A stretch of DNA of 45,294 bases from Flammula alnicola. Taxonomy: Eukaryota; Basidiomycota; Agaricomycetes; Agaricales; Strophariaceae. The notes beneath the pieces are model-generated. The model did no database searches. It saw only the letters and a list, made by a program, of their open reading frames with translations, and was not told where the DNA came from. Below, piece by piece: positions 10,819-20,846 of the stretch (its first letter is position 1; each line of letters starts with the position of its first letter). Where the stretch lies: assembly GCA_015499995.1 (NCBI GenBank), contig JADNRV010000366.1, positions 1 through 45,294 on the forward strand, read 5' to 3'. Made by a program: the position numbers and the translations under genes.

Positions 10819-11229
10819 TTTGTTTGATCGAGGATGGCTGCGGCGTTGATAGCCGAAGTGAGGGGGATCGTCGTCGTCGGAGGAATCCTCGGCGGTAAGT
10901 GGCTGTGCGGGCGGTTGCTGTGCGTTCGCGTGGGATTGTCCTGCAAAGGGACTTGTGGGCGTCGGTGTGACAGGAGCCTCTGGGAGCGGGGGAAGCGCGT
11001 CGAAGAACTCGTTGGGCTGGGTGGTGCTGGGTGGTGTGGGGGGTCGGATACTACGGCTGCGACGGGTTTCTAGGTGGGTCGGTGTGGACGGTGGCTTCCT
11101 TGCGTATGACAGGGTGGGCAACAGGTGGCAGACGACGTGAGAGTAAGTCACTCGGCTGGTGCAGGGGTTTGTGAGACAAAAATTCCGGGATGGGAAAATT
11201 TTCACGCGCTGTCGACGTCAAAAAAAAAG

Positions 11230-11462
11230 TGGAAGCCGGCGTGATGTCGGCAACACTAAGTCAACCAGAGAGACGGGACACGGAAGTGAGGCTTCGTGCT
11301 CGTAGTCAGACGTAAAGATATAATACAGTGAATAGAAGAATGCTCACCTTCGTGCTCGTAGTCAGACGTAAAGAGCACGAAGGTGTGGATGAAAAAATGT
11401 ATATAAGGTTCGCGGTCATGTGACCACGATGTTTGTGTGTGTCGTGAGCCGCCAGGCTTACA
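11230..11462 (-). repeat. 5' LTR of the chromovirus
   Basis: 233 bp, same sequence as 5792-6024. Transcription of the element would start here and run toward lower coordinates. The 13-bp hairpin lies at 11345-11357 and 11373-11385. It is followed on the plus strand by the second copy of the TTCGC target duplication (11463-11467). Confidence 0.95.
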
Positions 11463-11467
11463 TTCGC

Positions 11468-12098
11468 CAGTGTACTCCGTTGTATAATCTTTTCATTCAT
11501 ACCCCTTTATAATGGCGAAACTCTGATGCTGGCACCGGGAAAATGCCGGCCAATGTTTACACCTATATAGTGGCGACGGCTTTGGGAAAATTTACTCGTT
11601 TCTTATATATACAGACTGATTGTCGTTTGTTATGAGGCCTGTTTTAGGAGACCAACTCATCCTCGGTATTTCATTTGCGACTCATCTCGTAGATTTGCGA
11701 GCAGGCTTTGGAAATGGGTCGTGAGGCAATCAATATGTGCGAATAAAGTATGGTACAGAGACGTGGTTGGGACATGTTTCTACAAGAAAATACACTAAAT
11801 ATGCAAAATAGTAACAGAAGCGGTGTGTGTTGGACTCGAGATGCAAAAAAAACCACGACAGCCATGGTAAGAGAAAGAGAGCGTGGAAGACACGGTACGG
11901 TGTACCTATTGAAAGGCAAAGAAGGAATAAATCGGCGTCAAAAAAAAACCCCTCTCCGACGTAGGCGCAATCGCAATTTATGTAACGGTTGCCCGAATAA
12001 TCATCCTCATCCACAGTAAATCCGTAGTCTTCGCAAGCAGGGTGTCAAATGGTCATCTTCGTGGGGTGAGGTGTGGCGATAGGCAATAGTGATGATCA
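11468..12098. other. Intergenic, original RET3 downstream region
   Basis: This DNA was adjacent to the RET3 stop before the retrotransposon arrived and probably holds its old polyadenylation region. A minus-strand open frame near 11730-12014 (contains DEDDYSGNRYINCDCAYVGE) looks faintly coding but I could not connect it to a gene through splice sites. Confidence 0.45.
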
Positions 12099-12428
12099 CT
12101 ATAGGCCAGGATGGTAAAGCAAGAGCCTACAATCGCGAACAGGAGAGAAAGACGTCAGCATCAAGACGAAGTTTGAACGAATTGCGGGGTATAAAGAACG
12201 CGCAAGGAAGATGACGGCACATTAAGGAGTGACTTACGGAAGACGCAGCATCCTCAGATCTAGTAGCCCCGTATATTGGCAAGCAGCCAGTGTGGATAGT
12301 GCTACGATCGAGAAGAACCCAAGGGTAGCGAGCATGCGTGTCTTCCCAGATCGATTATAGGCGTCCTTGGCCCAAATCTCCGAGTATGATAGCTCAGGGT
12401 GTTCGTAAAGTTCGCAGGCGGCGCGCAT
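12099..12428 (-). CDS. Small single-pass membrane protein, unknown function
   Basis: Two exons, 12238-12428 and 12099-12126, give 72 aa. The intron has GTAAGT, a CTGAC branch and a TTGTAG acceptor, and the phases agree. The N-terminal 30 residues are polar (MRAACELYEHPELSYSEIWA), followed by one hydrophobic helix at about 32-56 (TRMLATLGFFSIVALSTLAA) and a short tail ending LLLYHPGL. The size and single helix recall small mitochondrial inner-membrane or ER proteins, but I do not recognise a family. Upstream in-frame sequence has no ATG before 12428, so that start is chosen. The short last exon is the least certain part. Confidence 0.55.
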
Positions 12429-14157
12429 CGTGAATGGTCGAGTGACGATTGTTGTCGAATTGAAGAGATTGAACAAGTTGCAATGAGATATTGCAATGGT
12501 GCTGAGGCGAAGTTATGGAAGGAAGGAAGAAACGGAGGAAAGGAGGATGACTCTTATCTGAAAACCGCGTCCGATGTCGAGCGGTTGACGACAAAGAAGT
12601 CGGAAGGAAGAGATCACCTAGGCAGCTAACAATAGAGCACCCCGGTTATGTAGGCGGATCTGCGAACCCTTGCTTGAAGGGTCTAATGCACGAGTTTGGC
12701 GTGCGGCCGCTAGGGCGGAATCCGAAACGGCTTGAGTAGGCAATGTCAGCCTCATGTCTTTCATACAGGAGCTTCAGCTGGGACCCACCTACTTACACTG
12801 GAAGCGCAACGACCCTGATTGTGGTCGCCTGTCCTTCAACGTTGTGGACGATCACACTTTAGAGCCTTCCAGAACTTCCGAGGGGGGATTAGCGCGTAGA
12901 GGGACAATGGCGGTGTCTTGATTCTGGTTGAAGGGTACGTCAATGTGCACCCAGGATGCACAACGTGTTTCGTCTTTTCGTCTTTTATCAGACAAATATC
13001 AGACCCCAGATAACAGGGTGGATGACACAACGGTCTTCTGCACAGCCGGCGTCAATGAGTTCCAGTTAGAACAGGCCTGTGTTTTCCACACACCAAGTTT
13101 GGATGGGTGCCTTGCAAGGTGGCTGTTGAGAACAACACGGTCTACGCAGAATGCCGAGCAAGGTGAATGGTTAGGAGGGCAGGCGACTCAGAAGACGGGG
13201 AATGTTTGCCTTTAAATACTCTACCCATATCAGGGTCTTATAAGAGTCTTCTGTGAGTTCTGTCGCTGCCCATATTCGCGGCCGCTGTGGAACGAGGACA
13301 GATGATTGCCCCCAGCGGTTAGCTTGAGGCCGAATATTACTATCAAGCACACAATCTATGGCCATCTATGAATCATTACATATATCCATTAGTTGATCCG
13401 AGGCTCCAGCAAGTATTCGCAGCAATTTCTCGTGTATGTACTACCGGAGTTCTTACACCCTTGTACCCTCATTAGCAAAAGAATATCGACTACATACGCC
13501 TAGGACTTTGAGAGACCGGAGAGCGTGGCATTGCCGGACTCTATCTTCGAAAGCTAAAATAGTGAAACGTTGAGGTTTAGCATTTCCGGTCCATCGGAGG
13601 AGGAAGAGGGAAACCGAAGGAAATATGAGAATTACAGTGCATGTAGACGACCTGGTTACTGTACAGTAAATTGGAACAAACGACCGTAGATGAAATACCA
13701 GCAGACAGGGAGATTGACAAGCATCATGTACAGGAGTCGATATCAGAGCTCAGCTCATGACCGTGTGGAGGGTATATACTACAGGTAATTCAAAAAAGGG
13801 AGAGAAGGAGAGTCGTGAGAGGAGAGTCAGTGTCAAATCAGTAAACTACGAACCGCGCCCAATTGGCAAGCAAAAAAAGTGTATGTAAGGAAAAAGGAAA
13901 ACTGCGTAAGGGCCTTCACATAGTAACGAGGAGCGAGTGGGAGGATGAGAAGAGGTCAAAAACCGAAGCAAGGGAAGAACAAAATAATAACCAAAAGCAA
14001 CAATGCAAGGCAACAAACAAAAGGAGACAAACACGGGGTTGGATGGAAATCGTGAGGAAATGGGCATTCAAGTGTCGTAAAAATGGGAGTCGATCGGCGG
14101 GCGTCGGGCGTCGTCGTTATCAACACCGCCTGGCTGACAGTGAGATGGGGATAGAAA
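12429..14157. other. Intergenic, no gene recognised
   Basis: About 1.7 kb between two minus-strand genes: the 5' region of the small membrane protein and the 3' flank of the F-BAR gene. Short open frames (for example plus 12928-13215) show no family resemblance and no clear splice partners. No tRNA-like fold or TE terminus was seen. Confidence 0.4.
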
Positions 14158-17100
14158 TCAGAACAAGCAAACAAAATTGCTCGGGAACACGTTCCGGCCT
14201 TTTTGTCGGCGGTTCTCGTCGAGCAGCTCGCCGCTCCACCATCCGTCTTCCGGAGTGGCAGTAACAGCGATGATATCCCCAGCCTGGAAGTCGAACTCTT
14301 CCTCTATCGTCGCAGTGTAATCGTACAGCGCTTTCACTGCAGTAACAAGCAAAGCACGTAAGATCGATCAACACGGGGAAAAAATTTGAGAGGGAGGGAA
14401 AAGGCACTAACCATAGAACAAAACGTTATTGCCGTCATCTGTAGCCTGCGGTGGTGGTTGTGGAGAAGGTGACCTTCTAGCAGGACTTGGATCACGATAC
14501 ATGTACTGCTGTTGCTGCTGTGGCGGCTGCTGATATCCTCGTTGCTGTGGCTGCTGCTGGGTCTGCACTGACAACCTCTGCTGAGGAAGCTGCTGCTGCA
14601 AAGGCTGGATCTGCTGCTGCTGTGACGGCGTCTGATTACCATAATACGGCGTGGACATGCCTCTCTGAAGCCCGTTGACGCTGTTGATGCTGTTGACACT
14701 GCCATAACCCATCTGCGCAGGTTGCTGTTGCACCACTGGCTGTTGCTGGGGCGGGGCATACCTTGGCTGTTGTTGCTGCAGCTGCTGAGGCGGCTGCTGG
14801 TATTGAACAGGAGGAGGCGGAGGATTGTACACAGGCTGCACGGCAGGAGGTTGGATATAGCTGGGTTGAGGAGACGGTGTTTGCTGGTACATGACAGGCG
14901 GAGGAGTAACCGCGTACGACTGAGGTGCCACTGGCGGCGCCATCATGGTCGGCGCCGTGACTGGACTGACATAACTGTTCCTACGCTGCGCTGGGGGCTG
15001 CTGCTGCTGCTGCTGTACTATTTGCTGCGTTTGGGGCGGAGGCGGCTGGTATGCAGGCTGTTGAGTTTGCAGAGGAAGTCTCTGCTGCTGCTGCTGAGGA
15101 GGAGGTTGCTGTTGTTGCTGGTATCTTTGAGCCATCTCATCATGAAGCACCCTTCCACTTGGATCCAGCGCAATACCAACAGTGTTCGGACTAGGTGTGC
15201 GGGCCATATTCTGTCCAATCTGAGCTGGCGGCTGAATGAAATTGGTCCTCGACTGACTAGGCGCATGGCTCGGTACGTGGCTCGGCGCAGGACTAGGACC
15301 CCTCGACACAGGCTGGGGGCTATTACTCCTCGACCCATGGGCGCCGATCCCCACATGGCCCAACTGACTCGACGGTCTCGCAAGGTTCTGTGCTTGTGCC
15401 GGGTTATTCTGCTGAGGCGGCACATTATGAACCGAAGCCTGGCTCAGGCTCGACACATGTCCTCTGCTGGCACTATTGCTCCGACTGATCGACTTCCTCT
15501 CACCCGGCAGCGACTGCTGATAATCCGCCAAGACCTCCTGGACAACTTCCGAGCCGGCTGGCGGTGGAGCGGAATTGGGCACCATGAACGCCGCTGTAGG
15601 TGGGTTCGGCGATGTCGGTCGGGATACAGTGGAAGGGTGCGCGCCGACGACAAATTCGGCAGAGTTGCGATAATCATGCACAGGGGATGGAGTTCTGTTC
15701 TGTGTTCCTGAGCTGCCTGCAACAGGGGGCAAGAGAGAAGAAGGACCAGCACCGCCGTTGGCGCCAGAACGAGACGATGCAGACAAGGAAGACACATGCC
15801 CAGGTTTGTGCTCAGGTGTCGCAGATGGCCTCGACTTGATAATGGTATTCCTCCTAACACTACCAGACGTCGAAACGGCATTCTGCAGGTCTTCCAGTTG
15901 CTTCTTCAGCGGATCAACCGCACCATTTTGCGCCGGAATTCCATTCTGTTTCGTTGGAGAAGAAGTGGAATAACGACTTGACGACGCTTGTTGTGGATCC
16001 TTAGAAAGATCAACCTTGTAGGCATTGCTCCCCACTTTAATGTATGTTTCCGCAGCTGGGTCGATGGGCTCGGCATACGGATCCTGAAGAACTCTCTGTA
16101 ATTGTTGCTGTTGCTGCATTGGAGAAGCCATTGTAGATTTCCTTCGTACTAAAGGTTGAGAAGGGGGTGGTGCAGGAGTAGACGGTGAAGTGCTTGCATG
16201 ATAAGAGGCGCTCGAATTGCCATTTGTGTAAGGAACCTGTTGAACATGCGAAGTCGATCCTGGAGCACTGCGAGTGGGTTGGCGTGAAAGAGTGCCCGAT
16301 TCTTCGTGCAAGTATGGGTCATTCCGTCTTTGACCTCCTCCAGCACCAACACCCGCAGCATTGACAACGGGCTCCTCTTCAGGTGGCATCGAGTTCTGTC
16401 GTAATGGTATCTCGCGAACGGAAGAACGGTTAAATTGGGCAGGTCGACTTGTAGGACGAGCGGCTGAGGATGGGATAGCGTCTGCAGCCTGATAGTTCAC
16501 AAAAGCGGGAGGGTCTGGAATTTGGTTTCCTGTGCCATATTCAGCAACGAAGTTGTCCATATCTTTGTCGGGTTCCATCTGTTCAAGAGCTAGTCGTATT
16601 ATCTCGCAAGACTGATAGGGGTAGGCTATCAGAATATGGCCACAATAAGCGCCTGTCATAAACGCACCTCGTCATCAGCGACGCAAACTGTGGACACAGC
16701 ATTGGCATAAGTCCAAAGATTATCCTTCATAAACTCCATTCGATGTTCCTCTTGATCCTGGCAACTATCGCAGAATCCTTTCCAATCCTGCTCCCATTTC
16801 TGGACTGTATCTTGCAACGCCTTCGAGTAGTTCGCAAATTCGCGTTCATTGGTCTGAACAGTCTGCTGGGTACGTTCTAGTTTGAGAGTGATCTTCTCAA
16901 GGTCTTTCCCCTGAACTAGAGATGCCTGCGCTGTAAACGAGTTGATCCGCAAACAGTCTTGCTCGTATTTCTCGCGTGCCTTGTTGACATACGATTCTTG
17001 GATCTGCTTATTCTTGTACTCCTTTTCGATGCCACTCTGATAAGTTTTCTTGTGATGCAGCTGTTGTGCGTTGAAAGTTGCAGTAGGCGTCTCAAGTTCT

Positions 17101-17716
17101 GTCTTGACTTGTTGGGCTAGACCCAAATGAAATCCGGCTTGGCGTTCCGTTTCACGTTTGACTGTGTCCAACGAATTCCGCAGTTCTCTGTCGCAAATAA
17201 TCAGATAATTGCTCAATTAAGAGATACATAGGATGAAAATGAGGCATGGTCCTTGCGAGGCCAGCCACATATGGAAACCTCGCCGCAGGAGATCAACACA
17301 TGTTCACCGCTTAACGTTCATCGCTCAGGGCAATCTCTGCGAGGGCGTATAAGAAGCAGAGAAAGCAGACACACACCCAATCTCATCGCGTCCAAGAGTC
17401 ATTTTGGCCAGCTTGGCCAATCGTTTTGCGTAGTCTTCCTCGATAACCGCTCTAATATTGGGCGTGCGTCAGCAAGAGACATAAGGACGCACACGATAAG
17501 AGCCTGGCTTCACCTCTCCTTCCAAAATAATTTGAGTTCCTCTATAGTCCTTGCAGCGCCTCGCATTCGGGCAAATAGGACATCAACACCTCCATCGCCA
17601 AAACCCCAAAAAGAATTGCAGAAATCAAGGGACCGGTTTTGTAATACGGGAGAGTTTGCCCGCGCAAATTTGGATAAGGAAGTCGTTGATGGCTGACGCC
17701 TTGCAGACATGATCAT
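14158..17716 (-). CDS. F-BAR and SH3 domain cytokinesis protein (Cdc15/Imp2/Hof1 type)
   Basis: Five exons, 17514-17716, 17377-17451, 16668-17187, 14412-16611 and 14158-14336, join in frame to 1058 aa. The F-BAR domain spans about residues 30-290: FCNSFWGFGDGGVDVLFARM, RGAARTIEELKLFWKER, IEEDYAKRLAKLAK, then ELRNSLDTVKRETERQAGFH and a long coiled coil. Residues about 320-995 are low complexity, rich in Pro, Ser and Gln with poly-Q runs. The last 60 residues are an SH3 domain (ALYDYTATIEEEFDFQAGD, DGWWSGEL, GRNVFPSNFV) that ends at the stop. This is the layout of S. pombe Cdc15/Imp2, which bend and scaffold plasma membrane at the contractile ring and bind formins and septum factors through SH3. 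The start could be 17716 or the in-frame ATG at 17710. The intron 17188-17376 is unusually long (189 bp) for this locus. Confidence 0.92.
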
Positions 17717-18109
17717 CGGGAAGAAAAGGAGAAGAAGAGAAAAGAGAAGGGATGAGGATAGTGGCCGTGAAGATGAAGGAGGAGCGTTGAACTCGGTTGT
17801 TGTGACATCAAAGTGCTGCACTGCAATTCAAGTTCGGGAATTTGGCCTACTTGCACGTGCTCACCGCACAGCTTATTTTCTTATCTCGACTCTCTCGAAT
17901 CCAAGTCCCTCCAAGTCTACAAGCCCTTGAATTATCAATCTACATAGGCACCACTCTTATTTCAGAGATTTTAGACGCGATTACTCATACTTTTGACTGG
18001 CCACCAAGTACTCACAGCCTTAGTTGGTTGGACGTTGGAAAGATGCCTTCGGTACGCACCTCACAACCCTCATCAGAGTTTCCCAGCCCTTGCTAAGCAC
18101 CTTTCGCAG
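17717..18109. other. Upstream region of the F-BAR gene
   Basis: 393 bp of probable promoter between the F-BAR start and a hAT-type MITE. The last eight bases, TTTCGCAG (18102-18109), are the left copy of the MITE target duplication. No gene recognised. Confidence 0.5.
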
Positions 18110-18561
18110 TAGGGTTGCGGAACTTATTCCTCGACCTACATGTAACTATGTAATTTACAAAGTCCGCAATTTTGGACGGCATGTAATGTAATTTACATGG
18201 TAATTTACAAGGCTATATTTTCCCACGCCAAAACACGTGACTTCCGCCTATTGTCTGCAGAAATTGTTATCTGATAAGGTTACCGTGCTCCAACCGTGCT
18301 CGAACCACCTCCCAACATCTCTAAACCCGCTCGCCGAGCTCGAAAGTATCTCCCAGGTGCTCAGCCTCATCCTGTATAATAACCAGTACCTCCTCCTTTG
18401 ACAGCCGTCTACAGCCGTCTGCACAAGATAAGTCACGTGGGAGAATTTTATGCATAAAATGCAAGGCCGATTTCTGGATTTGCATAAAATAGGTAATTTA
18501 CATGTAAATTACATTGTAACTTACACTTGGGAACTTATTCGGAGTTTTTTCCGCAACCCTA
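18110..18561. mobile_element. Non-autonomous hAT-type element (MITE), 452 bp
   Basis: Terminal inverted repeats of 13 bp, TAGGGTTGCGGAA, lie at both ends, flanked by a perfect 8-bp direct duplication TTTCGCAG (18102-18109 and 18562-18569). An 8-bp duplication and TA-G starting ends are typical of the hAT superfamily. Subterminal regions hold at least five copies of GTAATTTACA or its complement (18150, 18188, 18200, 18493, 18504), the kind of clustered motif bound by hAT transposases. There is no transposase frame inside, so movement would need a relative elsewhere. Confidence 0.88.
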
Positions 18562-19225
18562 TTTCGCAGAGGCCGTATCATGAATTACTCAAGTCACACC
18601 TTGGGTAGCTCGGGGTTGTTAGCACGCTTGCCTTTTGGATCCGGAGGCACCGAAAAGGTCGCAATCTGTTATGAACTACTTCTCTGCATACAAGAGTCGC
18701 CATTGCGACGTCACTTCCTGGGTTCGGAAATTCGAGTGTGAGGCGAAGCCCTCCGAGCCTTTCTTGTGAATGTGGAAATAGCGCGCTCTGTGCACCGAGT
18801 TCCGTGCTTGTCGTGATTAGACATGACGGTATATGTATGATCAATTTGAGGTACCTTCACACGGGCACGCATTTCTTTTCTTCCGAGCCATCCATTCCAG
18901 GTCCCAGCGGCAGTCCGAGGCGTGTTGGTCTGTAGTCGATGGCCTGACGGTTCCTATTGACGGAAAGTTGCAGCAAGTATTTTAGCCCGTGTCGCCCTCA
19001 GAGGGATTTTGTCGCAGTTTTGGAGAAGAACAGCTGCGAAAGTGAAAGTGACCGGTGGTGAGCAACTTCGGTCTACAATAAATCTTAATTCCCACATCGA
19101 AGACTTTACAGCACCATTTGCTGGGAATTTCGTACAGCTCTATGCCAAATCTGTGGTTAGTCTCTTACTCTTAAGTACATCGTTGATGATACCCTCATCA
19201 GGAAAACTACACATCCCTTACGGGG
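18562..19225. other. No gene recognised
   Basis: Begins with the right target duplication of the MITE. Short frames only, on both strands, without family character. Confidence 0.4.
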
Positions 19226-19357
19226 CTTACAGCACTTGAGATCACTTGAGATCACTTGAGAGCTGGCTTGGATCACTTTAGCACTTGAGGTTACAGCCAC
19301 AAACAAAGTCTGACAACTCAAGTCGGTCCAAGTGACCCCAAGTGCATAAGCTGTAAG
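19226..19357. repeat. Small CACTTG-rich inverted-end repeat
   Basis: A 132-bp segment starting CTTACAGCACTTGAG and ending with the complement, GCTGTAAG. Inside are three near-perfect tandem copies of ATCACTTGAG and further CACTTG / CAAGTG octamers in both directions. It looks like a MITE-like unit, but no target duplication is evident. Confidence 0.5.
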
Positions 19358-19919
19358 AGTCGATCCACCATCCAAGTGAGAATTCCGACACTGAAAGAAC
19401 ACAAGAAATAACCCTAAGTTCGTTGACACTCCGCTTCACGTGACCGCGTTTCCTCATCGTGAAATTTTCACCCTTATCTTTTGCTTATCGACCACATCGA
19501 TCCTCGCCCACAATCCCAATGCTTCCCCTACTTCCTGCGCTGTGCGAAGATTTGCGCTGTCCCTTGGGATGAATCTATATAGGACATCCTGAAGCTCCAA
19601 CCACCCGGCGAGGCGCCACTGACTTTGTGCACATCGGTAGGGACATCTTTTGATGGTAAGCTTTGATTCGTTATCTGCAAATATCCATCTAACTCTTGCT
19701 GCTCGATAGAGGCAGATTACATGGTGACTACTGAAGCAAGGGAGAATTCGCTGGTTGAGCATCGCAAGGCTGCGCCCGTCATAGCCTTAAGCCCAGTCTG
19801 CATCTTTCCTTCGAGAGGCCATTAGCAAGCACGTCGCCATTGCCTCGCATATCTCGTATGTAATCCATGTCGTATCTCTATTATTACTTTTGTAATCCTC
19901 GCTGATGTCGAATTTATAG
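19358..19919. other. Weakly coding, decayed sequence
   Basis: The plus strand near 19700-19790 encodes EADYMVTTEARENSLVEHRK after a plausible acceptor (CTCGATAG), suggesting an old exon. The frame is lost shortly after. It may belong with the remnant at 19920-20396. Confidence 0.3.
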
Positions 19920-20396
19920 GTAAAGCGTGGATTATACACGTCCGCCGCTGAAGATGTGAGTAATTGTAGACATACTGTACATCCCATCCGAAGGCGTACT
20001 AAACATACACTGACATGCTTTCCTTTCCCTTTTTCAGTTGCTCCAGCAAATCAGACAATCCGCGTGGCTAATCGGCACTCTCCCGCCTGATCTGCAATGT
20101 CTCGCACGGAACTCGTACTCTGCAAGCTTGCATCGTGTTCGATACTCCTAGCGTATTTGGTCCGGCTGCCGGTACGTTATCCAGTCATCTGCAAGGACAG
20201 TTTCTTAATAATTAACAAATTGAACTACCAATTGCTCATGCGCCCCCTGCCTCTCTCTCGACATACTTGTACTCAGATCCCCGATAAAGAACTGGAGCAT
20301 AAACTTCGAACGCAGACGCACCACGCCGAGCCAGAGCCTGTAGAGGCACAGTCTGCAAGTCCAGAGACTCCATTCGATGCTAGTGACAGCGGGTGA
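19920..20396 (+). pseudogene. Decayed gene remnant, resembling a major facilitator C-terminus
   Basis: Three exon-like blocks with good splice signals: 19920-19955 (VKRGLYTSAAED), 20038-20171 and 20277-20396. The middle block reads LLQQIRQSAWLIGTLPPDLQ then LARNSYSASLHRV, hits a stop, and resumes one frame over with LLAYLVRLP, followed after the intron by IPDKELEHK and an acidic, Ser/Pro-rich tail ending at a TGA. The pattern of an amphipathic loop, a final membrane helix and the phrase RLPIPDK resembles the end of fungal drug-type MFS transporters. This identification is a guess from memory; the frameshift near 20140 and the missing upstream helices argue for a pseudogene. It lies between two CACTTG-rich repeats. 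Confidence 0.35.
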
Positions 20397-20659
20397 CAGG
20401 CAATAGCACAAGCAGCCCTGTCGGCGCTCGTGGATTACTTTTCGAGGAGGACAGCAACTGAGGATGGATTAGTGGCAGTTTCATGGGATTTGTGAGGATG
20501 ATTCGACATCTCTGATGTGGTTAGCGAGAGCTCGGAGGCCATTTATGTTGTATATACTCGAGTAGATTTCCAATTCATGATTTCCGCCCACTATTGTCGC
20601 TATCCTGTCCTGAGCCGTGAATTCTATTATAATCAAAAGCAAAAACAGCACCCTACAAT

Positions 20660-20846
20660 TCGTCACTTATTCACTTGGACGTCTTATGACTTGGTCACTT
20701 GAACTCACTTGAGTTCACTTTGATAAGAGGGCTCACTTGGCTAAGACAAGGACCTCCTTACCCAAGTGACGTACCTTAGGCACTTGAACTCACTTACACC
20801 ACTTGGTCACTTGTCAAAGTCACGTAAGTTGTGTAAGTGAACATGT
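20660..20846. repeat. CACTTG-rich repeat
   Basis: At least nine CACTTG/CACTTA words, several in the context GTCACTTGAACTCACTTGAG, mixed with reverse copies (CAAGTGAC, GTAAGTGA). It shares its motif with 19226-19357, 1.3 kb away, and probably belongs to the same repeat family. Confidence 0.5.

Larger units (their letters stand above)
5792..11462 (-). mobile_element. Complete Ty3/Gypsy LTR retrotransposon (chromovirus)
   Basis: A 5671-bp element, sense strand minus. It has two 233-bp LTRs with TG..CA ends that read as identical by eye, and a perfect 5-bp target duplication TTCGC on both sides. A polypurine tract abuts the 3' LTR. One long gag-pol frame is open throughout and ends with a chromodomain, which places it among chromoviruses. 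LTR identity and the intact frame point to a recent insertion that could still be active. No tRNA-type primer binding site starting TGG is visible in the first 60 or so bases after the 5' LTR; the internal region instead begins C, nine Ts, then GACGTCGACAGCG. Confidence 0.96.

Noticed and set aside
10819..11205. Upstream extension of the polyprotein to 1674 aa
   Set aside because: The frame is open but its first codon is GTG; the first ATG is at 10818. The extension could matter only if a spliced or non-ATG start is used.
12640..12730. Possible tRNA gene
   Set aside because: No consistent cloverleaf or B-box could be formed.
12928..13215. Plus-strand frame of 95 codons
   Set aside because: No family motif, no splice partners and ordinary composition; probably chance.
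14487..15711. Long plus-strand open frames (329 aa and others), rich in Leu and Arg
   Set aside because: They are antisense shadows of the Gln/Pro-rich part of the F-BAR protein; CAG/CTG repeats keep the opposite strand open.
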